DNA of 47,094 nt from Deltaproteobacteria bacterium (GTDB lineage Bacteria > Desulfobacterota > Syntrophia > Syntrophales > UBA2210). Position numbers and translations under genes: made by a program. The notes beneath the pieces are model-generated. The model worked only from the letters and a program-made list of their open reading frames with translations, was not told where the DNA came from and did no database searches. The stretch lies in assembly GCA_026388515.1 (NCBI GenBank), contig JAPLJO010000078.1, positions 1 to 47,094 on the forward strand. Reading direction: 5' to 3'. Shown in pieces: positions 15,804-24,126 of the stretch (positions within the stretch are counted from its first letter, which is position 1; each line of letters begins with the position of its first letter).

Positions 15804-17186
15804 ATGGTTGGCCTGATCCTCAATTTCGTCTCGGCATGCCGGGCATCAGGTCTCAGGGTCTCCACTGCGGAGTTCCTGGATTGCCTCGCACAGCTTGACC
15901 TCGTCGACATCTCCGACGAGGTGCAGTTCAAAACGGTCCTCTCGTCAAACTTCGCAAAAAGCCGGCGGGACCGGTGCCGGTTCGAACAGCTCTACCGGCT
16001 TTTTTTCCATGAACTTTCACAGATTCCGGCCTCATCGTCACCGGAATCCATGGGAGGCCTCATCGCAGAACTCGTGGAGGTGCTGAGGGAGGGCGCCGAC
16101 GGAGACGTCACCTACCGGGCGATTATTGAGTTTCTTTCCGGAAATCCCCTCACCTTCCTCGCCGAGCTCAAGAGAATCAGGACGGAAGAACACCCCGCGA
16201 CACAGGGGGGACGATTCAATCTCGGCCCCCTGGCAAGCCGGCTCCAGGTACTCGTGAATCTCAACAGGTTGAGGAACATGGTGGCGCACTTCATCAATGC
16301 CAACGAATCCCGCCTCGGCTTCGACACAGGCCAGAACCTTGCCCTCTACTTCAATGCCTCCCTCGATACCGCCTATACGCTCCTCATGAATGAACCGCGA
16401 CCGCCCGGTGACGATACGCGGGAGGTGACCACCTACCGTCAGCACTATCGGCGGCTCGGCGAACTGCCCTTCTCGATGCTCTCGCAGCGGGAAGTCGAAG
16501 AAATGCGCGAGGTCATAGTAGAGCTGGTGCGCAAACTCAAGGATATGGCGACCCGCCGCTGGGCCTCGCACTCCCGCAGCGTCCTCGACGTAAAGAAGAC
16601 GCTCCGGCGGGCGCAGCGTTACCAGGGAATTCCTGTCGAAATCGTCTTCCGGCACCACCCGCCGAGAAAAGCAAAAATCATCGCACTGTGCGACGTGTCG
16701 AGTTCGGTCTGGTCCGCGGCCCGCTTCATGCTCAACATTCTCTACTCGCTTCAGGAGTGCTTCACCAAGGTGCACAGCTTCATATTCGTCTCGGGACTCG
16801 CCGAAGTCACCGCAATATTCGAGGCTCATGAAATCAACCTCGCCATTGAAAAAGTGCTTCGCGAGGCCGCCATTGAATACTATGCCCCCACGGATTATGG
16901 CGAAACGCTGCGACACTTCAAGCGGGACTTCATGGATATTCCCGACAAGAAGACGACCCTCATCATCATGGGCGATGCGCGGACAAACTACTTCAATCCC
17001 GAGGACGCAATTCTTGAAGAGTTGCGGGAACGGTGCCGCCGTGTCATCTGGCTCAATCCGGAACCTGAGACGGAATGGAATACCGGCGACAGCGAGATGC
17101 TGACCTACAAGCCGCACTGTCACGAGGTCCGCCAGTGCCGCAACCTCAACCAGCTCATAGACTTTATTGAAGATCTGATTCTCTGA
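15804..17186 (+). CDS. VWA-domain protein (CoxE-like), partner of MoxR ATPase
   Basis: A 460-residue protein of the CoxE/VWA type. The N-terminal ~270 residues are helical and charged. The C-terminal half is a von Willebrand A domain with a metal-ion-dependent adhesion site beginning CDVSSSVW (about residue 295, D-x-S-x-S) and the later TLIIMGDARTNY. Such proteins pair with MoxR ATPases, as in CoxD/CoxE or NorQ/NorD, to mature metalloenzymes. No clear client such as a CO dehydrogenase or NO reductase is present in the window. The tight four-base spacing indicates one transcription unit with the upstream ATPase. Confidence 0.88.
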   Translation: MVGLILNFVSACRASGLRVSTAEFLDCLAQLDLVDISDEVQFKTVLSSNFAKSRRDRCRFEQLYRLFFHELSQIPASSSPESMGGLIAELVEVLREGADGDVTYRAIIEFLSGNPLTFLAELKRIRTEEHPATQGGRFNLGPLASRLQVLVNLNRLRNMVAHFINANESRLGFDTGQNLALYFNASLDTAYTLLMNEPRPPGDDTREVTTYRQHYRRLGELPFSMLSQREVEEMREVIVELVRKLKDMATRRWASHSRSVLDVKKTLRRAQRYQGIPVEIVFRHHPPRKAKIIALCDVSSSVWSAARFMLNILYSLQECFTKVHSFIFVSGLAEVTAIFEAHEINLAIEKVLREAAIEYYAPTDYGETLRHFKRDFMDIPDKKTTLIIMGDARTNYFNPEDAILEELRERCRRVIWLNPEPETEWNTGDSEMLTYKPHCHEVRQCRNLNQLIDFIEDLIL

Positions 17187-17201
17187 GGCAGAGCTGCTGC
17201 A

Positions 17202-18134
17202 ATGAAAAATAATTCACGGGAACAGAAACCGCACTGGCTGAAAACACACCACCTCGCAGGGGCAGCCCACGAGCGTGCGAGAAGACTCCTCGCGAAGGGC
17301 GGTCTCCATACGGTCTGCCAGGAGGCACGCTGCCCGAACCTGTGGGATTGTTTTTCCAGGGATACGGCGGCCTTTCTCATCCTGGGAAACCGCTGCACGC
17401 GAAACTGCCGTTTCTGCGCCGTCCCGGAGGGCATCCCCGCCCCGCATGACCCGGAAGAACCCCGGCGGGTCGCCGCCGCCGTCCGTGACCTCCGGCTCGA
17501 CTATGTCGTCGTCACCTCCGTCACCCGCGATGATCTTCAGGATGGAGGCGCGTCCTCATTCGCCGCCACAATTCACGAAGTCCGCACGCTTCGTCCCGGT
17601 GCCGGCATCGAGGTGCTCATTCCGGACTTCCTGGGATCGCAGGAGGCGCTCTGCACAGTTATCGCGGCCCATCCCGATGTCCTCAATCACAACAGTGAAA
17701 CGGTGTCGCGCCTTTATGAAACCGTGCGCCCCGAGGCGTCCTATCCGCGTTCACTTGATGTGCTGAGGAATGCAAAGACGCTCTCCCCCACTCTTGTCAC
17801 CAAATCGGGTATCATGCTGGGGCTCGGCGAAGAGCCGCATGAAGTCCACCGGACTCTTCATGATCTTCTCGATGCAGGCTGCGACATCCTCACGATCGGC
17901 CAGTATCTCCAGCCGACTCCTGATGCTCTTCCGGTGTCACGGTATGTGACACCGGAAGAATTCGACGACTGGGGCCAGACGGCCCGGCGGATGGGATTCG
18001 CCGCCGTTGCCGCGGGCCCGCACGTGCGAAGCTCCTTCAGGGCACGGGAACTGCACCGGCTTGCAGTGCGCCTCCGCTCATCGTCATCGCCTGTCCCGTC
18101 CCACCCACACGTGTATTCCCCCCGTGGCGGCTGA
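17202..18134 (+). CDS. lipA: Lipoyl synthase
   Basis: A radical SAM enzyme of 310 residues that inserts two sulfurs into protein-bound octanoyl groups to make lipoyl cofactor. The auxiliary cluster ligands are in CQEARCPNLWDC, and the radical SAM cluster is CTRNCRFC (about residues 64-71). Other family blocks are VTSVTRDDLQDGGASSFA, DVLNHNSETVSRLY and GLGEEPHEV, and the C-terminal RSSFRA contains the conserved R-S-S. It follows the VWA gene by 15 bases. No lipB or lipoate ligase is nearby. Confidence 0.97.
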   Translation: MKNNSREQKPHWLKTHHLAGAAHERARRLLAKGGLHTVCQEARCPNLWDCFSRDTAAFLILGNRCTRNCRFCAVPEGIPAPHDPEEPRRVAAAVRDLRLDYVVVTSVTRDDLQDGGASSFAATIHEVRTLRPGAGIEVLIPDFLGSQEALCTVIAAHPDVLNHNSETVSRLYETVRPEASYPRSLDVLRNAKTLSPTLVTKSGIMLGLGEEPHEVHRTLHDLLDAGCDILTIGQYLQPTPDALPVSRYVTPEEFDDWGQTARRMGFAAVAAGPHVRSSFRARELHRLAVRLRSSSSPVPSHPHVYSPRGG

Positions 18135-18156
18135 CAACTGAGAGGCGCACCTAAAA

Positions 18157-18182
18157 AAAGCGCCGCGTTGCCGCGGCGCTTT
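18157..18182 (-). terminator. Intrinsic terminator for the minus-strand TPR-like gene (possibly bidirectional)
   Basis: AAAGCGCCGCG, loop TTGC and CGCGGCGCTTT form a perfect 11-bp stem between the convergent lipA and TPR-like genes. Read on the minus strand, it is followed by seven T residues, the classic intrinsic terminator form. In the plus direction the T-run is only three bases. Confidence 0.88.
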
Positions 18183-18204
18183 GCATACTCACCACTCTCT
18201 CAAC

Positions 18205-18978
18205 TTATAAATCCTTCTTCAGGCGTGCTGCCCATTCATCCGCAGCTATGTAATCATAGAGCTGGCTGACAAACCGCCATTTCACGTTTTGCTGAATAAC
18301 CTTATCGGCAAGCTGGCCCGCCTTCGCTTTATTATCCTTGCCACCCTCATCCATAAGGACTTCGGCGTAGTAAATGAGGTACTCGGCCTTGTCGGGATAG
18401 AGCTTGCTGTATTCCTTGAAATACTCGATAGACCTGTCGTTGTCCTTCAGTGGCCACGGGAGCACCGACCAGAATCTGCCGAGCGCCAGTATTGCACCTG
18501 CATCTTCGTACTTTTTGTCGATCTGATAGGTCTTTTCAAAACTTGACTGAGTCTTGTCCTTCAGACCTTCTGCCAGCGCCGTCAGAATACTCACGCCGTC
18601 GGCATAAATGCCCACATTGCATCCATACCAGTAATACCCGTCGGGTTTGCTGGCATTGAGCGAGACTGCCTTCTCCGCGACTATCATGCCTTCTTTGCCG
18701 TACTTTTTACAAAGGTCCTGCCAGTCTTTCACATTCTGGCGTTTTGACTCCTCTGCATACCATCGGATCGCCCGGGCCAGCTTCCAGTTCGCTTCGAAAC
18801 TGTTCGGGTTCGCAGCCACCGCCTTTTTTAAAACATCCATCGCCTTCTGATAGTTATCAATCCCGCCCTGCGCATAGAATGCATCACCCTCGGCAATCAG
18901 ATCCTGCGCGGAAGAAAGCGAAGGCACCACCAGAAAAACCATGACCATGAACAGACCTACTAACGAAAACCTCTTCAT
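18205..18978 (-). CDS. Secreted TPR-like repeat protein
   Basis: A 257-residue exported protein. The ATG at 18978 is chosen because it gives a clean signal peptide (MKRFSLVGLFMVMVFLVVPS, then a likely SSA cleavage) and has AGGAGGTG upstream on the minus strand. The mature protein is helical with tetratricopeptide-like units: AEGDAFYAQGGIDNYQKAMD, FEANWKLARAIRWYAEE and KYEDAGAILALGRFWSVLP. No enzymatic motif is visible. It stands alone between a strong promoter (19027-19055) and a terminator (18157-18182), so it is a single-gene unit, probably periplasmic. The function is unknown. Confidence 0.85.
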   Translation of the reverse strand: MKRFSLVGLFMVMVFLVVPSLSSAQDLIAEGDAFYAQGGIDNYQKAMDVLKKAVAANPNSFEANWKLARAIRWYAEESKRQNVKDWQDLCKKYGKEGMIVAEKAVSLNASKPDGYYWYGCNVGIYADGVSILTALAEGLKDKTQSSFEKTYQIDKKYEDAGAILALGRFWSVLPWPLKDNDRSIEYFKEYSKLYPDKAEYLIYYAEVLMDEGGKDNKAKAGQLADKVIQQNVKWRFVSQLYDYIAADEWAARLKKDL

Positions 18979-19026
18979 ACACACACCTCCTGTTTTGTTT
19001 ATGATGAAACCCCCTGCTGATGGCTC

Positions 19027-19055
19027 ACTATAAAGAATTGAAAGGGTACTGTCAA
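19027..19055 (-). promoter_or_regulatory. Strong sigma70-type promoter for the TPR-like gene
   Basis: On the minus strand, TTGACA (19055-19050) and TATAGT (19032-19027) are separated by exactly 17 bases. This is near-consensus and lies about 50 bases before the start codon at 18978. Confidence 0.8.
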
Positions 19056-19128
19056 GTAACCGATAACGAACCCCCTCCATGCCGGAATTCACGGGTTACA
19101 TCCGCACATCCCTTCCGGCCGTAAGTCT

Positions 19129-20079
19129 TCATACGCGGCATGCACCACCTGCCGCGAGGGTGCCGATCAGGTCGCGTATATCCGGGATGCCGTTTTTTAC
19201 GCAGTATCGTTCGATTCCTTCGCATACATCCAGTGCGGCGCGGGGATTACGATAATGCGCGGTCCCGACCTGAACCGCCGTTGCCCCTGCAATCAGGAAC
19301 TCCAGCGCATCCGATGCCTCCATGATGCCGCCGATGCCGATGACCGGAATGGACACGGCATTCACCACTTCCCATACCATCCGGAGTGCTACCGGCTTGA
19401 CGGCTGGGCCGGAAAGCCCGCCCGTCACCGTGCACAGATGTGGCGTTCTCGTATGTATATCGATGGACATTCCTCTCAGCGTATTGATGAGCGATATTGC
19501 ATCGGCCCCGCCCTCTTCCGCCGCCCTCGCGATGACGGTAATATCGGTGACATTGGGCGAGAGCTTCATAATGACGGGAAGGCGCGTTGCTTTCCTGACC
19601 GCCCTTGTGACGTTCAGTACCTGATCGGGGTCCGCGCCGAAGATGATGCCCCCCTTCGCAACGTTCGGGCACGATATGTTGACCTCGATCGCGTGTATCC
19701 CTGCGGCGGCATCGGCTATGGAGGCGAGCGCTGCATATTCCCCGATGGTTTCACCGAGAATGTTCACTATCACCGCGACGTCATAGTTTCGAAGGAAGGG
19801 GAGTTTCGTTTCGATGAAAGAGTGTATCCCCACGTTTTCAAGCCCCACGGCATTCAGCATTCCCGAGGGCGTTTCCATGATGCGCGGCGGGGGATTACCG
19901 CGGCGGGGCTTGAGGGAAAGACCTTTCACCACCACCGCCCCCAGCCTCGCGAGGTCCACATAGGATGAATATTCCTCTCCGTACCCGAAGGTGCCCGAGG
20001 CGGTCATGACGGGATTTTTCAGTACCAGCCCTCCGATATCAACCTTCATGCGTGGGGATCGTGCTCGTTTCATCGTCAT
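19129..20079 (-). CDS. pyrD: Dihydroorotate dehydrogenase, class 1B catalytic subunit
   Basis: The catalytic FMN subunit of NAD-dependent dihydroorotate dehydrogenase (pyrimidine biosynthesis, dihydroorotate to orotate). From the chosen ATG at 20079 it is 316 residues; a start at 20049 (MKVDIGGLVLKNPVMTASGT) is also possible. The active-site base is the Cys in EVNISCPNV, which distinguishes class 1 from class 2 enzymes. FMN-binding blocks are IPVIGIGGIMEASDALEFL and GATAVQVGTAHYRNP. It begins five bases after the pyrK stop on the same strand, as expected for a class 1B complex. Confidence 0.96.
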   Translation of the reverse strand: MTMKRARSPRMKVDIGGLVLKNPVMTASGTFGYGEEYSSYVDLARLGAVVVKGLSLKPRRGNPPPRIMETPSGMLNAVGLENVGIHSFIETKLPFLRNYDVAVIVNILGETIGEYAALASIADAAAGIHAIEVNISCPNVAKGGIIFGADPDQVLNVTRAVRKATRLPVIMKLSPNVTDITVIARAAEEGGADAISLINTLRGMSIDIHTRTPHLCTVTGGLSGPAVKPVALRMVWEVVNAVSIPVIGIGGIMEASDALEFLIAGATAVQVGTAHYRNPRAALDVCEGIERYCVKNGIPDIRDLIGTLAAGGACRV

Positions 20080-20083
20080 CGCA

Positions 20084-20884
20084 TCACCAGTGCAGTTCCG
20101 TGATATCGAACACGGGGCCGTCCTTGCACACCCTTTTATAGATCCCGTGTTCATCTTCCACGGCACAGCCGAGGCAGGCACCGATACCGCAGGCCATCCG
20201 CTCCTCTATCGATACCTGACAGGACAGGTTGCTCCCCCGCATAATCAAGGCCATGCTCCGGAACATCATATCCGGCCCGCAGACGAAAAGTGCTGTTCTA
20301 TTGGGATTGAACTGCGGTAGGTCCATCAGGAAAAGATCTGTGACCGTTCCCCGGTACCCGAGACTCCCGTCATCGGTGGCAACCTTCACTTCCGTGCAGA
20401 GTGTCTTCAGCCTTGCCAGTCTGTAGAGATGGGATGCCGTGCGCGCCCCGAAATAGCAGTGGATGACCCGGCGGCGCTTCCTGGGCCGCATCGCGCCGTG
20501 CTCCGCAAGAAACATGAGGGGAGCCACGCCCATGCCGCCAGCCACAAGCACCATGTCGGTGCATCTGCCTGGGACGTGGAATCCGCTCCCCAGCGGTCCC
20601 GTCAGAACCACGGTATCGCCCTTTTTCAGCTGTGCACACGCCACGGTTCCCGCACCGGCTGCCCGGAAGAGGATTTCCATCAGCGTGTGCTTCCCCCGCG
20701 TATAGACGCGATGAATACTGAACGGACGGCCCAGAAAAGGTACGCTGCGTTCGTGAATTCTCAGCATCACGAACTGCCCCGGCAATGCCCTGAGATACCG
20801 GCGGGGCACGTGAAGCGTGAGGAGATAATGGCCTTCGACGACTTCGCGGATGGAAACCACCGCGGCGCAATCAATGGATTTCAT
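20084..20884 (-). CDS. pyrK: Dihydroorotate dehydrogenase B electron-transfer subunit
   Basis: The FAD and [2Fe-2S] subunit that passes electrons from PyrD to NAD+, 266 residues. A ferredoxin-reductase-like fold shows FAD binding at LGRPFSIHRVY and a nucleotide-binding VLVAGGMGVAPLMFLAEHG. The cluster ligands are the four Cys of MACGIGACLGCAV and YKRVC. Its start overlaps the rimI stop in an ATGA, so the genes are translationally coupled; pyrD follows. Confidence 0.95.
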   Translation of the reverse strand: MKSIDCAAVVSIREVVEGHYLLTLHVPRRYLRALPGQFVMLRIHERSVPFLGRPFSIHRVYTRGKHTLMEILFRAAGAGTVACAQLKKGDTVVLTGPLGSGFHVPGRCTDMVLVAGGMGVAPLMFLAEHGAMRPRKRRRVIHCYFGARTASHLYRLARLKTLCTEVKVATDDGSLGYRGTVTDLFLMDLPQFNPNRTALFVCGPDMMFRSMALIMRGSNLSCQVSIEERMACGIGACLGCAVEDEHGIYKRVCKDGPVFDITELHW

Positions 20885-21393
20885 AAAGGTGAATCCCCGC
20901 GTGAAAAAGTACCCGCATTCTCAAAAAGGTCAGCGCACAAAATCAGGGCGTCTTCCACAGGCCTGGTATAGTATGCCTGCCTGACTCCCCGCACGGAAAA
21001 GTCGAATTTTTCATATAGACGGGCGGCGGCCACATTGGACACCCTCACCTCGAGTATCGCGAGGCGCACCCGGTGACGGGCCGTGATGGAGAGCATTTCC
21101 CCCATCAGTGTCGAGGCGATACCGCATCGTCGCACATCCCTGCGGACGGCGATATTGCGTATGTGAACCTCATCGTGCACGATTGCGAAGCTCATGTATC
21201 CCGAAAGTTTCCCGCCGCAATATGCCACCAGGTCATGACAGAAGGGAACGGCCATCTCCTCCCTGAAATGGTCTTCCGTCCAGGGGGCTGAAAAGGATGC
21301 GTGCTCGATGGCAAGCACCTCATTGAGATCGTCCGCGGTCATCTCGCGTATTTCAACCGGACCGGGGATTCCCATGTCTTCCTGTGTCGACAT
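20881..21393 (-). CDS. rimI: GNAT acetyltransferase, RimI-like
   Basis: A GNAT-fold N-acetyltransferase of about 170 residues, similar to RimI, which acetylates the N-terminal Ala of ribosomal protein S18. It shows LAIEHASFSAPWTEDHF at the N-terminus and the acetyl-CoA pyrophosphate loop VRRDVRRCGIASTLMGEML (R-x-x-G-x-A form). ILEVRVSNVAAARLYEKFDF and a Tyr-rich end (RQAYYTRP) match RimI. Starts at 21393, 21420 or 21438 are possible; 21393 was picked because it avoids the overlap with the upstream PTS gene. True RimI substrate specificity is inferred from similarity only. Confidence 0.85.
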   Translation of the reverse strand: MSTQEDMGIPGPVEIREMTADDLNEVLAIEHASFSAPWTEDHFREEMAVPFCHDLVAYCGGKLSGYMSFAIVHDEVHIRNIAVRRDVRRCGIASTLMGEMLSITARHRVRLAILEVRVSNVAAARLYEKFDFSVRGVRQAYYTRPVEDALILCADLFENAGTFSRGDSPL

Positions 21394-21407
21394 ATCATCA
21401 CACCCGC

Positions 21408-22097
21408 TCAGAAAAACCATTGTCCCGCCGCGAAACACGCAAGGACAAGACCTGCAAAAAGCGGCACGGCGCCCCTCGTTTTCACCGTGGAAACCGCCAC
21501 GGCAACTCCAAGCACCGGAAGGAAACAGTACACATACAGAAGCGCGGCATGCAGGCGCTCCCCGAAAAGGGGATAAAGAAACATGAGCGCAACGCTCCCC
21601 GCCGCGAGGGCGGCGAAAAGCACCGCCGTCGTGACCGCGAAGTACATGACCAGTCCCGCCAAGTGCAGCCGCTCGATTCCCCGGATATCACCGCGCCCGG
21701 CGGCATTGATAACCCTGCGGGAAAGACGGTTATTGAATATCGCAAGGCGCGAATCCATTGTGCGCCCGGCAAGGCCCATGGGTACATAGAAAAGCACGGC
21801 GGCGGCGATGATCTCCGGCGTGGTCCCGCCGTGCGCGCTGCCGATTATGATTGAAACCGCCGTCGTGAGGATGGCGACGAGCGTTTCATTCGGAGGAATG
21901 TAGGCCCCCACGGCCAGGCGATCAATCCACAGCAGTTCGATAAAGGCCCCTGCGATAAGACCGGTTCTGAGATCGCCCAGCACCAGCCCGACGAAGGGTC
22001 CCGCGACTATCGACCTCGAGATGAGCGCCTGGAGAAAAATCCTGTCAAGGCAGAGTATCCCCCCCGCAAGCGACGCGCACGCGATGGAATGCCACAT
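21408..22097 (-). CDS. PTS mannose/sorbose-family transporter subunit IIC
   Basis: A polytopic membrane protein of the EIIC-sorbose family, 229 residues from the chosen ATG at 22097 (MWHSIACASLAGGILCLDR). The frame is open back to 22154, but the extra 19 residues are polar and overlap the IIB gene. Typical features are LISRSIVAGPFVGLVLGDLRTG and WIDRLAVGAYIPPNETL. It would form the sugar channel with IID, yet no IID gene follows; the next gene is rimI. Whether it transports, or serves a regulatory PTS, cannot be told. Confidence 0.85.
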   Translation of the reverse strand: MWHSIACASLAGGILCLDRIFLQALISRSIVAGPFVGLVLGDLRTGLIAGAFIELLWIDRLAVGAYIPPNETLVAILTTAVSIIIGSAHGGTTPEIIAAAVLFYVPMGLAGRTMDSRLAIFNNRLSRRVINAAGRGDIRGIERLHLAGLVMYFAVTTAVLFAALAAGSVALMFLYPLFGERLHAALLYVYCFLPVLGVAVAVSTVKTRGAVPLFAGLVLACFAAGQWFF

Positions 22098-22128
22098 AGA
22101 CCGCCTGTTACCCGCTCCCCTGACACTA

Positions 22129-22611
22129 TCATACCGGACGGGGTACTGCTTCATAAGTGACGGGTTTGTCTCTGGGAATGCACTGCATCACTATCCGCAC
22201 CCCCGCATCGTGAAGGCGTGTGAGTTCCTCAATCTCATCGCGATTGAGAAAAATGGACGAGGTGATACAGCACCTGCCTTCCTCGTTGTGGACATTGCCG
22301 ATATTCAGCTTCTCGAAGGTAAACCCCAGGCGCCATGCCGAGACCGCATCGTGGATATCCCGGAAAAGCACAATGGCACGTTTGCCCGTCCATTTTTTCT
22401 TCACGAACTCTTTCGCAAAGGCTTCGACGCCCTGGACTATGACCTCGATATCGCTGGGTATCGCCATCTTTATGACCGACTCCCTGAAGAGATCGCCGGC
22501 CACCTCATCGTTGACGACGACAATGGAGGTTGCCCTGAAGAAGGGAACCCACGCCTCAAGAATCTGTCCATGAACCAGTCTGTTATCGACACGAACAAGA
22601 ATGGAACCCAT
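22129..22611 (-). CDS. PTS mannose/sorbose-family subunit IIB
   Basis: A cytoplasmic phosphocarrier of 160 residues. The phosphorylated His lies in VRVDNRLVHGQILEAW (about H14), the EIIB-sorbose signature. The rest matches the family: VVVNDEVAGDLFRESVIKMA and ALVLF-like RAIVLFRDIHDAV. It receives phosphate from the IIA protein encoded 36 bases upstream and would donate it to the sugar held by IIC. Confidence 0.92.
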   Translation of the reverse strand: MGSILVRVDNRLVHGQILEAWVPFFRATSIVVVNDEVAGDLFRESVIKMAIPSDIEVIVQGVEAFAKEFVKKKWTGKRAIVLFRDIHDAVSAWRLGFTFEKLNIGNVHNEEGRCCITSSIFLNRDEIEELTRLHDAGVRIVMQCIPRDKPVTYEAVPRPV

Positions 22612-22646
22612 GCATTGCGCGCCATGAAACGAAGCATCCGTTTCCG

Positions 22647-23060
22647 CTATGTGTTGACTTTTCTCTCGAGAATCTCACCCGCGAGGTAGATATTTTTCTT
22701 GCCGTAGTCCCGCACCGTCCTGGCAAATTCCGAAAGGCTCTCTTCCTTTTTCTGCAGCTCCGACACCTTCAGCAGCATTGGAAGATTCACACCGGTCAGC
22801 ACCTCAACCTTCCCCTCCTTGAGAAATGAAAGTGACAGGTTTGAGGGGGTTCCGCCGAAGAGATCGGTGAGAATCAAAATCCCCCCGCCCCTTTCGGCCT
22901 TTTTAATGGCGGCGGCAATGTTTTTTTTCAGGTCTTCCACGTTTTTGGTTGCATCGATGGAAACGGGGATGACATTGTCTATCTCTCCCTTGATCAGTGT
23001 CGCGGCACGAATAAGCTCACTTCCAAGGTTGCCGTGCGTGACGATGACGATTCCTATCAT
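22647..23060 (-). CDS. PTS mannose-family subunit IIA
   Basis: A 137-residue EIIA-mannose domain. It starts MIGIVIVTHGNLGSELIRAA, with the active His at residue 9, and carries ILTDLFGGTPSNLSLSFL, a family hallmark. The ATG at 23060 fits the family better than the longer frame from 23081 and has CGGGGAA upstream. It heads the minus-strand run IIA-IIB-IIC-rimI-pyrK-pyrD. HPr, enzyme I and HPr kinase genes, often near such IIA genes in Desulfobacterota, are not in the window. Confidence 0.92.
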   Translation of the reverse strand: MIGIVIVTHGNLGSELIRAATLIKGEIDNVIPVSIDATKNVEDLKKNIAAAIKKAERGGGILILTDLFGGTPSNLSLSFLKEGKVEVLTGVNLPMLLKVSELQKKEESLSEFARTVRDYGKKNIYLAGEILERKVNT

Positions 23061-23107
23061 TGTTCCCCGGCCCTTCCGCACTCAGGCTGATGAATTTACG
23101 CCTCCCT

Positions 23108-23131
23108 TGTCAAGGTTATGGAGCCTTGACA
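23108..23131. promoter_or_regulatory. Perfect 8-bp inverted repeat between divergent genes
   Basis: TGTCAAGG, eight bases and CCTTGACA lie in the 212-base gap between the minus-strand PTS operon and the plus-strand Nudix gene. Each arm contains a TTGACA -35-like hexamer pointing outward, but no good -10 box follows at the right distance on either side. An operator or a chance palindrome are both possible. The same gap also holds ACCGGCG-TTCA-CGCCGGT at 23223-23240. Confidence 0.35.
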
Positions 23132-23272
23132 CAGAAGGGGCTCGCGATGTAACAACGGGCCCTGACGGGAGTACCGCGTTACGTAGTACAGGGCGGTTAT
23201 TTTGTCAATCCCCAAAGACGGCACCGGCGTTCACGCCGGTTTCACAGAAACCTCATTTCCGGGGGCATATCC

Positions 23273-23749
23273 ATGACTGCACACACCACAAAACATACCT
23301 GCCCGCGCTGCGGCGCCGACATCAATCTTTTCAAAAACCCCGTGCCGACCGTGGATATCATCATTGAGATGAACGGCGGTGGAATCGTACTCATACGACG
23401 GAAAAACGAGCCGCCCGGATGGGCGCTGCCGGGGGGATTCGTCGATTACGGTGAGTCCCTCGAAGAAGCCGCCGTCCGGGAGGCACGGGAAGAAACCTCC
23501 CTCGATATTGTCCTCACGGAACAGATGCACGCATACTCCGCACCTGACCGCGACCCCCGCGGGCATACAATTTCAACGGTATTCATCGCGCGGGCAATGG
23601 GGATGCCTGCGGCTGCCGACGATGCCGGGGAGATCGCTATATTCACAAAGGAATCCCTGCCCTCGCCTCTTGCCTTTGACCACGGGAAGATACTTGCCGA
23701 TTATTTCAGCTGTCCCCGGCGGAAAAAAAGGACATACACATCACGGTAG
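23273..23749 (+). CDS. Nudix hydrolase with N-terminal zinc-ribbon-like motif
   Basis: A 158-residue Nudix enzyme that hydrolyses a nucleoside diphosphate linked to another moiety. The Nudix box is complete: [21 protein letters not shown], with the Mg-binding R-E-x-x-E-E core. The N-terminus has [13 protein letters not shown], half of a zinc ribbon, as in NudC-like or ADP-ribose/NADH pyrophosphatases, though a second Cys pair is missing. The C-terminal region contains [20 protein letters not shown]. The substrate cannot be fixed from sequence; ADP-ribose is common for this subgroup. It appears to be a single gene. Confidence 0.9.
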   Translation: MTAHTTKHTCPRCGADINLFKNPVPTVDIIIEMNGGGIVLIRRKNEPPGWALPGGFVDYGESLEEAAVREAREETSLDIVLTEQMHAYSAPDRDPRGHTISTVFIARAMGMPAAADDAGEIAIFTKESLPSPLAFDHGKILADYFSCPRRKKRTYTSR

Positions 23750-23780
23750 AGTTTTTTACTTCACAGCATACGTACGTTGA

Positions 23781-23957
23781 CCTGATGTCTTTTTCGGCGT
23801 CAATTACAAGCGCTTTTTGTCTATAAATCAAGGCGAGACGGAGGATCAGCGTTTTCAACTGTCTGAGCCCGCTTTCAGCGGGCGAGTTTTGTAAACGCCC
23901 GCAGCGAGCCGTAGATTTATACAAAAAGCGGCTTGGACGAACGAAAAAGGCATCAGG
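23781..23957. repeat. 177-base imperfect palindromic element (MITE-like)
   Basis: The left end CCTGATG-TCTTTTTCG and the right end (reverse complement CCTGATG-CCTTTTTCG) pair. The match resumes with CAAGC-GCTTTTTGT-TATAAATC against CAAGCCGCTTTTTG-TATAAATC and fades toward the centre, where GCCCGC-TTTCA-GCGGGC (23867-23883) forms a perfect hairpin. No coding potential is supported. It lies in a 377-base gap, and the rest of that gap holds the promoter at 23986. Terminal inverted repeats of this size suggest a miniature mobile element or a large structured RNA. Confidence 0.7.
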
Positions 23958-23985
23958 GCAGCGAACCCGCTTATATTATTTTGTT

Positions 23986-24014
23986 TTGACAGAGTGCCCA
24001 ATATTCCTTACAGT
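23986..24014 (+). promoter_or_regulatory. Candidate sigma70 promoter for the 24127-27214 cluster
   Basis: TTGACA at 23986-23991 and TACAGT at 24009-24014 are separated by 17 bases. The promoter lies 29 bases after the palindromic element and about 110 bases before the first gene of the cluster. Confidence 0.55.
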
Positions 24015-24126
24015 ACGGTCCGGATACCGGCGCTTCCAGCGACAATGGAAGACCGGGAGTGATTCATTCAACGACCGCCCGCACTGCGGCGGTCCTGCTG
24101 ACAGCATCTGAGACAGGTGGTCGACC

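Noticed and set aside
16038-17123. 361-codon open frame antisense to the VWA gene
   Set aside because: A shadow in GC-rich DNA; the plus strand encodes a clear VWA protein with MIDAS residues.
23161-23215. Promoter for the PTS operon from the TTGACA-like hexamer near 23196
   Set aside because: On the minus strand the -35 box is perfect but the hexamer 17 bases on (TACGTA) matches the -10 consensus poorly.
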